Source: Apostichopus japonicus (taxonomy: Eukaryota; Echinodermata; Holothuroidea; Aspidochirotida; Stichopodidae). Taken from it: a DNA stretch of 64,000 bases. The stretch spans positions 18,222,001-18,286,000 of the forward strand of contig NC_092580.1 of assembly GCF_037975245.1 (NCBI RefSeq), read 5' to 3'. Shown here in pieces: positions 28,938-40,900 of this stretch (position 1 is the stretch's first letter; the number at the start of each line of letters is the position of its first letter). The notes under the pieces were generated by a model that was not told where the DNA came from, did not search any database, and saw only the letters and a program-made list of their open reading frames with translations. The position numbers and the translations under genes are program-made.

Positions 28938-31900
28938 CTGCGAAAAACAAACAAAAGTGACCAAGGGTTAGTCCAGAAAAATAACTCCAAAAGATTGCAA
29001 ACTGATGTCGTCACAACAATTAATTCTAGATAGGGCAAAACCAGTGCTCTTATAACCAGAATGCAAAAATGCATTGAAGTTTCTATTACTTTATTGCAAT
29101 GGACTTCTACCACAAGCAATTGAGTTTTTTTTTTTTTTTCAGTCTCCTTACATTGTTATGTTCAAATATTAGAAACAAGCATTATTTCTCAACAGATACA
29201 GTGGTGCAGTGGTAGTGTCTGTACCTGACAAACGCAATGTCTAAGGTTCAAAACCCAGCTAAGGCAGTTTTCCTTTTTCTATTCTTATACCTCTTTCCTT
29301 TACATTATCAACTTTAAATATTAGAAACGATTAACATTTTTCAACAGATACAGTGGTGCAGTGGTAGTGCTCTGTACCTGACAAACTCAATGTCTTGGGT
29401 TCAAAACCCAGTTAAGGCAGTTTTCCTTTTTCTATTCTTATACTTCTTTCCTTCTATTATGAACTTTAAATATTAGAAACGAGCATTATTTCTCAACAGA
29501 TACAGTGGTGCAGTGGTAGTGCTCTGTGCCTGACAAACACCTTGTCTTGGGTTCAAACCCAAGTGTAGGCATGTCTATGGGTCAAGTCCAAACAGGGCCT
29601 TTTAATTTTCTGTTCTTTGGAGGACATGGAAGTATAAAGGTAAGAAACAAAGTTTTATGCCTTGGGAACCAAAATGGTGTGATTGGTTGCTCCATAGGTG
29701 ATTAGACAATTCTGATCGGCTTGGTTCCAAGTCCAGGGTGAGGAATCGCTGCAAAAGGACGACCCAAAAGGCACCCCTCCCCCCTCCCCCTGACAAGGTT
29801 CCCAAGCGGCCAAGGGAGTTCGCCGGCCCCCTCCCCCTGACAAGGTTCCCACGCGGAAAAGGGAGTTTGCCGGTACCCCTCCCCCCTGACAAGGTTCCCC
29901 CCCCCCCAACAAGGATCAGTGGAGAAAATGTTTTATAAAAACTCTAAGTCCAAACAACTGGATCTTTAAATATGTGAAAAACAAGCAAAAGCTTTCTCCT
30001 ACCTAATGGTCTAGTGGTAGAGAAAAATTTTTGGCAGCAGAAGGTCCCTGGTTCAATCCCAACTACTGCCTTCTTTTCATCAAAATATATCCTACCTTGT
30101 TAGGCAGCTTGCAGAAAACTCATCAAACAAAATATTTAAAAAAAAATTCAACACATGTATCAAAAAATACATCCACTTTATTTATTTATTTAGAACAAAC
30201 CATTCCTTAGCAGGTGACTTAAGTACTTCTAACAATTCCTTAGATGCAGATAGTTGTTAGAGAAGGATTACATTTGTTTCTTATATATTTAAGGCTAAGG
30301 TTAAGAACATGAACTTGGATATTTTTTATGCCAAATCTGTTCAGTGACAGGACTTTTCTCTCCTTCAATCACCACCCTAATCTTGTCCCGAAACCAAATT
30401 TTCCAATTGATGAGAATAATCTAATAACTAATGCATAATAATTTCAAAGTCATTCTTCTACTCCCCCTACCACCTCCCAGACCACCTCCTTCAACCCCCC
30501 CCCCACACACACATATGCATTACTCCATAATCTTAGCAAGAATATAAATACAAATGCTTGGGCAATTTTGATAATTTTGGAGCAAAAGATGTTTATATGA
30601 TGTGCTTTAGGATTCACTTCAATGCATGGATATTATTTACTCACATTTTTGGCAAAAACTCAACAAATGTTGAAATTTCATCATGGTTATTGTCAATATT
30701 ACATCAATGTAGACATTTGGACTTAAAAAGCCACTTCCATGTATGATCATTCTGCATCACTCCCCCCTCCCCGTGCCCCTCCCCCCTCTGTGCCCCGACC
30801 CCTGATCACTTAGGTGTATTCATTAGATGTTGATTTGATATGAAATCATACTAAACGAGGTTAATAACAATGTTGATGTTCATTCCATTTTGAACTAAAG
30901 AGATCAAGTTTGCCCCGTTTCTATTCCATCATTGACTTGTATCCAAAGCAGTGGCACGCAAGCAGGAAATTAGTTTTCAGAGGCCAGTGTCATTCAGTTA
31001 ATGAGAATATTTTGACGGTAAACATAACCTTTTCCCGCTCAATTCCGTTGAGGGTATATTTGGTGCAAAGAATATCTGTCTTGTACAAGTAAGTGGTCTG
31101 TATTAATGCCAGGGTTAATGAAAGTCTGCACTATGTTAGAACAGTGACCTACAGAACCGAGACACAATTATTATTGGTTCACCTAACAATGAGGATGGCC
31201 TGTCAAACTTTTTTCACCCCTATTATTAACTTTCCCAACAACCCCCTGCCACCGCCCCCATCCCCCCACCCCCAACAAAAAATTACACCCATATATATTA
31301 AATAATCCAAAAGACACTTACAAGCTATTTTCAAATATTTATCACAGAACAAACACAAAGTATTTTCTCCCTAATACTGGTGTGTTTGATTGTCGACTCC
31401 ATCTAGTTGACTCTACCAAATCTGTTTATTATCATCAGAGGAATTCAAGAGAGTAAATAATTGACATAATAATTGAAGCATTGACGAATTCCTAATCAAG
31501 AGCCAAGCAGACCTTAAATTGTTGGCAGAAAATCTTTAAAATGAAACTTGAATCACTAATCCTGTTACGATGAGTGAGGTTCTTTCTTTTTCTTTCCTTT
31601 TTTTCACATTCTAGTAATTGCCATTTTATTGACAGCTGAAGCCACATCAGCAAGGTGATCAATTAACTATGGAAGATCAAAATGTCACTGTGGACCAATT
31701 TTTTCTTTTTTAATTTTTGATGTATCCTCATACGTGATAAATCATCAAGGTGTATGCATGAGCAATTATTCCTGCTTTCAATTGAATTACACCTTCCTTC
31801 CATGATGGGTCTTGCTCTGCCACTTATTCTTGGAGAGTGTTAGACGTCGCGACGTTTGTCGCGACGGTACAAAACTATAGGAGTCACAAGCAAATTGACA

Positions 31901-34900
31901 CAGAGACTGGAAGTTAGTCATTTCAGTCACGGGTGTGAGTTTCCAAACGAAAAAGAGAGAGAAAAAAAAAGAAGAAATGTCCTATATAATTTAGTAGCCT
32001 CTACGAGATGAAACAACTAAGGACTTGATACGACTCCTTATAGATTGCCCTAAATAGTCTACAAAGATTCTACAAGAGCATTTACATTTAGTGCACCATT
32101 TTTAACATTTATGGTCAGGTCATCATGTAAGTACCTAGGGGTGTTAAGAGCCAGGTCGGCCCCCCGGTCCCACTGGACCCCCTTCTACATTCATGTGCAT
32201 ATCAAGAATTTCTGATTGAAATACACAGGGACTCCCTAACTGGACGCCCCACCCTGGCCCACACTCTTGTCGGGCCTGTCTACGTGTAACTTGTACATTT
32301 ATGAATAATCATTCTAACATAAGTCATATCCGAACGACAAGACTGAAATATTAAATCTCAGCAATTCTCGTAAGCGGCACCTCGCATAAATTGTGACAAT
32401 TCACAAACCAAATGAAACAGGATATAATATTGCCACTGGCATTAAAATAAACATATAGAATCCTTTTTTTCTTTGTGGTCATGATGGCCAAATTTCAGAA
32501 GTTCAAACAGTGGATAAAGATAAGGGGAAGAAGCAAGGATTGAGCTAGTCAGATATTGTTGTACTGATGATATCTAATCAATGTTAACTACAGAAATTTA
32601 ACTTCACAGGGTAAATCTGAAGATTGATTACCGATGCATACTATTAGCTCCCTTGGAGACGTGAAGCCAATTCCACGTGGAAGGAATGAGTGACGTCAAA
32701 GATCCTTTACTAACTCAATTCTCTTATTTTGTTTCCGTTTTCATACTTTCATTGTGAAGTACTGATTGTAACAACAAATTCAGCTCGTTTCAAAAAGGTC
32801 AAATGATTTGAGCAACAAACTTTACAATGTATATGACTCTTCCCACTATACCAAAGAATTTAAAAAAGATTTGGATCTACCAAACTTCACTTAGACATCC
32901 AACAGCTAGTGACTTTCATCTATTTTCTTAAAGACTAGAACATTCAAGTCTTCAATCTGGTATATCAAGGAACATTTAAACCATGTTATCCTCTTCCAAC
33001 TGGAACATAAACTAGGGATGCTATTTATAAGTAGCATTGCTATGACATCAATGATAACAGTCCGGTTTGCTTCTTCTCATAACTGTTTGTCTGATAACTA
33101 TATGTCTGGTAACTATATGTCTGATAACTGTATGTCTGATAACTATGTCTGATAACTATATGTCTGATAACTATATGTCTGATAACTGTTTCACTGATTA
33201 CCGTATGTCTGATAACTGTATCAGTAAAGGAAACGGCAGGACAGACAAATGATGTTGATTATTGTTTCAACTCCTAATCTTCATTATAATGCTTAATTTT
33301 TGACTGGTTTCTCTTCGACGTATATATATACCAACTTCAAGCATACTGAAATCAAATATTTACATCTGATCCCCAACATCCTGGCAATCTAACAAACCTA
33401 AAGATTCGCTTTGATATCGAACTAAGACACACCCACTCCTTAAAGAGTTTCTCATTTATTTAAATGAATATATTTTTGAGAGTAACAAATCACTCAACTG
33501 ATTTTTTCAACACTTGTAAATGAGTGTGTGTATATAGTAGTTTTCCAAATTTTGAGCTGTTTCAATTGCTATATGAGATTTTACCATCTAATAATCTCAC
33601 AAATTCACCAAAATATCAAGGAAAAGGATGCTTCCAATCATTACTACACACTGATGGTCCCCATTATTATTGTTAATACCCCATCCGTGTAGATACAGTG
33701 TTTACCTAGCTCTCAATTTGTTCCTCATTACCTCTATGCATTTCATGTGTTGTCCTGTATAGGTATGTGCAGCATGTTCGTATGCGTCTCTACCTGAGCT
33801 GAAACCATCCATCATCTACCCTGAATGAAATCAATCATTCAAACATGAAATATGGAAATGACTTACCAAGATGATTTATTTGATGTCATATCCACAAAGG
33901 CCTTCATGTAATAGCAAGGTTAGCATCTCTGATACAATTTTACTCTAAAAAAAGACGGGGAGGGGGGGGGGGAATGAGAACAGCCAGGATACAAAGCTCT
34001 ATATATACAAGTCCTGCTTCAGAATTTGAGACAAGAATTGGATGTGAATAGTAAATGATACTTTGGAGAGAAGAGTCTGTTGACTTTGTTGAAATGGATA
34101 CAAGTATATCATCACACTGCCTTCCACATGGATCTATCATGTTTTTTTTTCTTTTCTTTATGTATTTCTTGTTTGGTCCTTCACAAGAAGACTCTTTGGT
34201 GCTTACATCAGGTTTCCTGTGTTTAATACCAAACTTTATTTTTGTAGTAAAAAGAAATAAGAGATTGCACAGTGTTTTGTGGGAGGGCGGGGGGGGGGGG
34301 AGGAGGGGAAGAATCCATATGTGGACTATGACTCCCTCTTTACAGTAATGATACCTTAATGACAATACAGGACTAGGAATAGCTTTCTTCAGGTCTTTTC
34401 CTTAGATTTCCATCGACATGTTACTCCCGAGTGTATTAGCCATCGAGAAACCTGCTTGGTTCTCTCTCTCTCTCTGCCTCTCTGCGAGAGATTGTGTGGC
34501 ATGCATACCTGATAGTGATGGAAGGCAGTATACTGCATGGCCTCTTGATGTGTTTGTTCTAACATATCCATCTGTAGTTCGTCTAGGAGTGCGTTTCCCC
34601 GTTCCAGCAGGCAGTCGTCCAGCTGCATGAGAAGAGGAGAGAGAGGACAAGATATTCATTGCGTTGTTGCATCCTATCACATGATAATTGTGAGACTAAT
34701 CACTAGGACAGTGATGAATTATGAAGGGGTCCACTCAACCCAAAATGGTTGCATATTGCTTTACAAAATACTCTAGTAGCCCTAAAGGGGTAAAATCTTT
34801 TGAAAATCCAAGTTCAATGAACCATTTTAAAACATGCGTAATTTGAGCATGTAGATATGTAGGGGACGATAAACATGAAAAGATATTAACGTAATTACTG

Positions 34901-37900
34901 GACCGACTCACACAGATGCTGGATGGAGCCTTAACGAATTGTCTTCACGAACAAGACAATTTACTTCACAAAACACATAGTTCAACTGAAAGCTGGCTTT
35001 CTTCAGCTTTCTGCCAGAGACTAAGTTAGCATAAATATTATTTATCTATTTGCCATCTTGAGTCAAGTCAGTTAAACATACTGTTCTTCTGTATTCATCA
35101 CATGACAGCCCTGTGTTTACAAAGCAAATGGTACTTTTTAAGGAAATACAAGTCACCCAAAACTCCAAACAACTTTAAAGGCATTGAAGACTCACCCCAA
35201 ACCGCATGCGGCCATCTGAAAAAGTTAATTTTCTGTTGCTTGCAAGTGGCGTTTTGCTTGTGTCACTACAAAATGCAGACAGTAATGAAACCTGATACCT
35301 TGTTATCTTAAGCTGGACCTGAGATGTCCATCGCTGTATCGTTTATAGACTGTGCTGTGGGTATTGACTGCAGCTGTATGTACTGACTGTACACTAGTGT
35401 CTAATTACCAATGGTAGCAAGCTGTGTGTGTATTTTCTGGGATCGATGGTGGTGTCTAACACTTCTGTTACACCTCATTCGAAACCAGGTCAGATTACCG
35501 GCATTAGACGTTTCTTTTTGCGCGAGTCTTCACACCCTTTAATAATGCACTCTCAAGCCCTGTCACCATATTAATGGTGACTGTTATCCTGTGGTCATGG
35601 CGGTGGTACATGCAGTGATGTATCCAAAGTTCCTTTGAAAATGGTTGCTGTTAAGAATGTTGATCATCCTGAGCTGGCTTTTATATAATTTACAAGGTAC
35701 TGTGCAGTTTTAAACCGACCTTGTCCCTTTCAACCATTGTGAAATGCGGGATAATTGTAACAAGAATTGCAGTGGAGCAATACAAGAACTGTATTAATAA
35801 TGTAAATATACAGTATGAACAATACATACTTTAAAATAAACCAAAGCATGGGACTGATGGTTGTCCATCGTATTCGATGATGACAGCTAATCTATTGATC
35901 TGTAACTACACAACCAAGGTGCATATAACAACAAACCTGTTCTAAGTGCACTAGAACATGCTTACAAGTCACTCTATTCTCCCTGTCTGTCCTTGAAGTA
36001 CATTCAAATTGTGGAGATGAAATTCACCTGTGTGTGTCCAATAAAGCAAGCGGTTTCTAATTCCTTCCCTGCAGTTGGAAAAAGCCTTTCTTTTCAGGCA
36101 GTTCACAACTTCACACTTTCCTTCCCTTTCATAGTAGGCCTATATAACTGTCTCATAGAAAATGAATTTCTAACCGCTTTTACTACTTGTTTCATCTCCC
36201 CCCCCCCCTCTTTCGTCACAAAAAACATGGAAATTTTTTTATATTCTGAGAGGGAAAAAAAAAAGGAAATTTTTCGTCAATGACTGTCTTTGAGCAAACC
36301 ATCCTTATAATCTAAGTTTCCATGCACAACAACATATCTGGCCTGGAGTCCTTTTGGCCAATTGAATCACTGAAATTAAAAAGACATTTCCCTCTGTTCG
36401 CCAATTATCCGAGAGGTATCCTCCTCGAAACAAAACCCATAATTTTTGCTTTATTTCTTTGGACAAGTTGCCGATAATTTGCCTTCTAGGTGATATGCAA
36501 ATTTTAATCGAAACTTGCGGAAGAAGAAGGAAATTCTTTGAGGGTTTCTGGCGCCAGTCTGCTGTCGTGTCTATCTTTTTTCTCCACAAAAAATGTAAGT
36601 GTTGGTGTTGAAGTTGCCACTTTGATGACAGAAAACAAGCGAGATTGAAAAGAAATGATTCCTGACAAACAACTGTGAAGGCAAACGGTAATGGAGATGA
36701 ACTGAAAATTAAATCTTGGCTCCAGATACCCCCCCCCCCCCCTCCTCCTACTGCTTGCAACTTCACACGATTTGGGATGAGTGAGTCTTTCTTCCACACG
36801 ACTGGATTTCGAGCAAAATTTGTGCGGTTATCTTTGAATGTTCCTAATCGTTATTCTTCAGTTTTCCAAGGAAAAATTAATTAAATGAAGTCTATATAAT
36901 ATGATTAACGTGTGCACTCTCCACGGTTGATAGATGACAACATACTCGTGTGCGGTAATAAAATTTATACAGTGTCAGATAGGTCATTAAATTTGAGTCG
37001 ACCAAACATACCAGTTGACTAGTACACAAATCAGCTGAGGAATTGATTGCAAATTAAGTAACACTTCTAGGAATAGTCCTCGACTAAAAGTTAATATTAA
37101 TCACCGACTATAAATAAACTTGATTGGATTCTCAGCGTATCATCACCCTACAACTGATTAGTATCAATTAGCATATTATAAAATTATCATATTGCATGGG
37201 CAATTTCAAACTTCAGTTGTGTGTCCAGGGCGAGGGGATGTGTGGTAGTATCCTTACCCCCCCCCCTTCTTCAACATCACACACAAAAATAATCAAAAGT
37301 AGTTAACAAGCACAACATTGCATGATAGACACAATTTACGATGTAAATTATACTTCAGGAAGCATTTGACGTTTGATATTTTAAATTTATTTTTTTAACC
37401 ACCCCGGGCCATCAAATCCTGGAAAATTGCTCTGAAATTGTTGACTTTTTTTTATTGTTCAATACAAAAGGATCCAATATACATGCCTTGTCCATTACCT
37501 TCTCTTGCGTAGTTAATGAAAATAATGATTGAATACAGTAATTCGCAAGAGTCTGAACTGTGATTTTTCAAAGAGTTGGAAATGGAAAGATTAATTGCTT
37601 GCTATGTTCAATTGGTTTATAGTTTGGGCAATAGCAAGCTCACTTTGAGTAGTACATCTCATTCAATAGGTCTGTCTGGTGAGAGTTGGCAATACTGTAA
37701 TGGATTTGCATTATAAGCCATAAATAGTCAAGTTTAAGGCTAATTATCCAATCATCGACCTGGCAGATCTAGCCTTTCTGATCTATCATCCTACCATTTT
37801 CCGACAGATTCTGATGAAATATCAGTACATCTTCAAAGACTTGCCGAAATAAATTCAAATACCTCGACGTAAGAAGTTACATAAACTGTTTGGTAATCGT

Positions 37901-40900
37901 CTAAGAATACGTTGACAGACTACCTGGACCCATATGTGTCACTTGAAACCATTGGCTCAACTGGAGGCTTCTCGGGTTTCCATCAGGTAATCCCTCAAGC
38001 AGGATTATGATGTCACATATTTCGAGGCCAGCTTTTGGGCAGCACATCTCTCATTGACGAGTGTTTTTGAATCACTTTTCCCCCAGTTTTGCCCAAATCA
38101 ATCTATCTGTCTACCCTACCTATCTATCTATGCTATCAGGACAAAATATGGTAGAAAATTGACATACCGGCTGGCTAATATCCCCCCCCCCCCCTCCGCC
38201 TTCCTTCTTGCTTCTATCCAGGTTCACTGTGTCAATGATGTTTACTACCCATTTGAAACAGTGACAATTTGTGCCATGATTCTGACTTTAAGATCCCATG
38301 TTCCATATTGTGCAATATATGAGTATGCAAGCAGCTGATTGGTCGAAATGAAGCTCTAGAAGATACCACTTCTTCTCAACCTCGCAAAACCTAAGTTTCT
38401 CAACCAGTTCTCCTCTTTTCTTACTTTAGGTCTTATCAACAACTTCCAGACAACAGAACCAAATGGCAGATCATAGCAAGTGATGACATCTCATACTGTA
38501 CACACTAAAAGGTATTCTTGATGTGACTCAACTTAAATGATGATAGTACCATGACTCAATTACACAAATTCTCCAGAGTTCTATAAACCTAATAACGTTG
38601 TGCAACACGAAAGCATGAAAACGCAAGCAGCTGACAGCAGTTTTCTTCTCCGTGTCGACTCGTTCCCTTCCCCCCCCCCACCCCCTTTTTATTCTAAGGT
38701 AACTTTCCACTTTTAGGGACTATAGAGAAGAAACAGGGTAGTAGATCATAGTAACTGATCACATCCCAGATCTTCTATATAGATCTATGGAAATATCCAA
38801 CCAAAAAGTTAACCTTGATTGTGACTCAACTTGAAGAGACAAACTAGAATGACTCAATTATTTATAGATGATATACTCCAGAGTTTTACAATCATTAATG
38901 TCCTCATGTATTTAAAAGAAAGCCAGATTAATGAGACCCAACATGATGGACCTGTTTTTCATCCTCTGCGGACGTTTCTAGTCCCCGTACAACTTCGGAA
39001 GAGAGAGAAAATGAGATGAAGAATAGACAGACACCAAGCAGCTCAGGGATATTAAATGTTTGACTAATGTCAAGAGTATGAACGGGCCATGCCCATCTGT
39101 GATTAATTTGCTGATAATTTGCATTAGCTCAATGCATGCTTTAATACAGGAGTGCCTCTTACAATACCTCTTACGCAGAATAAACATTCAAGCACTAGAA
39201 ATTCTTTCTGATAAATATTAAAGGCTATGATTAGGGATATGAAGTTTATTATAAAGCATTATATTTTTCTCAGAGCATTACATTTTTCTCAGAGCGCTGC
39301 TGATAATTAAGTCAGGGATGAAGTAAAACGTCTTTACATAACTCCTTGAGTTTCATTTTCCCACTTTATTTACTTTTTTCTTTTTCAGATTAACCAAAAA
39401 TTAGGGGAAAAAAGGAGAAAAAAAGAGCATCTTCTTCTGCATCTTGCAAGAGATATATATGTATATAGATGGCATAGCTGGTGATATTCTGGAATACCAG
39501 CCTGGGTCCTCAGGTCTACTGCTTAACTAAATGCATGATTTTATGCAAAGCCACTCACTGCTTTACCCACGGGGTGAAAAATATGGAAAGAAATCAATGA
39601 ATTCCAAACGGAAAAATCAGGAATAAACTAAGAGAAGGATGAGGAGGAGGATGAGGAGGAGAGCAGTGGCAGTTCATGTTTGCTAACGTGGTGTCATTCA
39701 CCTCAAATTACAAAGCTGGTAGTATGATCGACAGCTAGCTGGTAATCCCAGCAGAGAAAGTTATAAGTCACTAGTATAAAGTCTGTGAAATTAAAGATGT
39801 CTTTCTCTAACTTAGGTCTGTAGGATATATTTATTATCAACTCACTACATAGAGAAACCCTATGAATAATCCATGAGATAAGTGATACCTGGTTTCCACA
39901 GATATCGTAGAAGCGGGCAGGATTAGATATATGGTACAAAATGGATTTCGAAAACCTTGGATATGATTTCTGATTACGATCATTAATACGTTTTGATGAC
40001 TATCATGTTGTTTTGAGATGGTGACCGGTTTGTACCACCTAAGACAAGAAGGACGCCAGAACCAGCTCAGGTGAAAGGGATTATTTTAAATGGGGTATTA
40101 CTTAACTTACTTTTTGTTTTAATAGCTAGTTTAGGCTGGATGTAAACTATCGTTCCACTGACAAAAAGTCAAAGACATAATAAAAGTACCTTGGTGAACT
40201 TCGCATTCTCAAATCCAATCGTGTCAAATTTGAAGTGTTGATATGGCGGTTAACATTTTGCTTTTGAAACAATTCATAATTGACAAGTGTTGTTTTTCTC
40301 ATAATGAAGAGGAGAATATTATAATGGTGCCACCCTCATCACCGGGTAAATAAATAACTGAAGTTATATTGGCCATGCAGTGTGCACTCTTTGTGTTGTT
40401 ACTGGCATATTGAAAGCAAGGCTATAAATCAGTCACTTCAGCAATTCATGTACTATAATATGTATGTAGACACAAATCTAAAACAAACTTTTTTTGTAGG
40501 TGTTACAAAATTAGGAGAAGAATTACCCGTGGTGTGGTTTGTTCTATGTTTGGCCAGGTTGACAGAACATTTTGTTATCACTGAATAGAAACAAATGAAA
40601 ACGTTCAGACTCTCCCTCGTTGTAATGATTGAAACCCAAGAGAGAGCAGAACCACTCAGAGTTTAGGGACGTTTTGAAATTCTGTCTGCGTCTCCGTGAC
40701 GATGACCAATAGACGACGTCCAAACTCGCCAATAACCTTCACAAAGGGAGACAGTATTGAGTAAGCTTTCGGTCGTTAGCTACGGTCATTAACTCTCGAC
40801 GAGATCCATACAGATGGGGATAAAAATGGCAAACGGAGTAAGAACTGAGGTCAGAACGATCACCCCTTCAGCAGAATGTTCCCCCCTTCCGATGAAAGTT

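Larger units (their letters stand above)
28938..34508 (-). other. PDZRN intron D-E (5.6 kb)
   Basis: Phase-0 intron. Contains the tRNA-like tandem array, a further tRNA-like unit, a 48-bp minisatellite, a CpG-rich hairpin, an E-box/CRE pair, an ATAACTATATGTCTG minisatellite, and G runs near 33960 and 34290. Short ORFs in these repeats are not supported as genes. Confidence 0.85.

Noticed and set aside
29197-29270. Functional tRNA gene
   Set aside because: A and B boxes are present, but the acceptor stem does not pair and the unit is tandemly repeated; a tRNA-derived repeat fits better.
33067-33230. CRISPR-like array
   Set aside because: Units are contiguous without unique spacers, and the DNA is clearly animal genomic sequence.
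33067-33252. ORF with repeated MSDNY units
   Set aside because: By-product of a 15-17 bp tandem repeat; no gene context.
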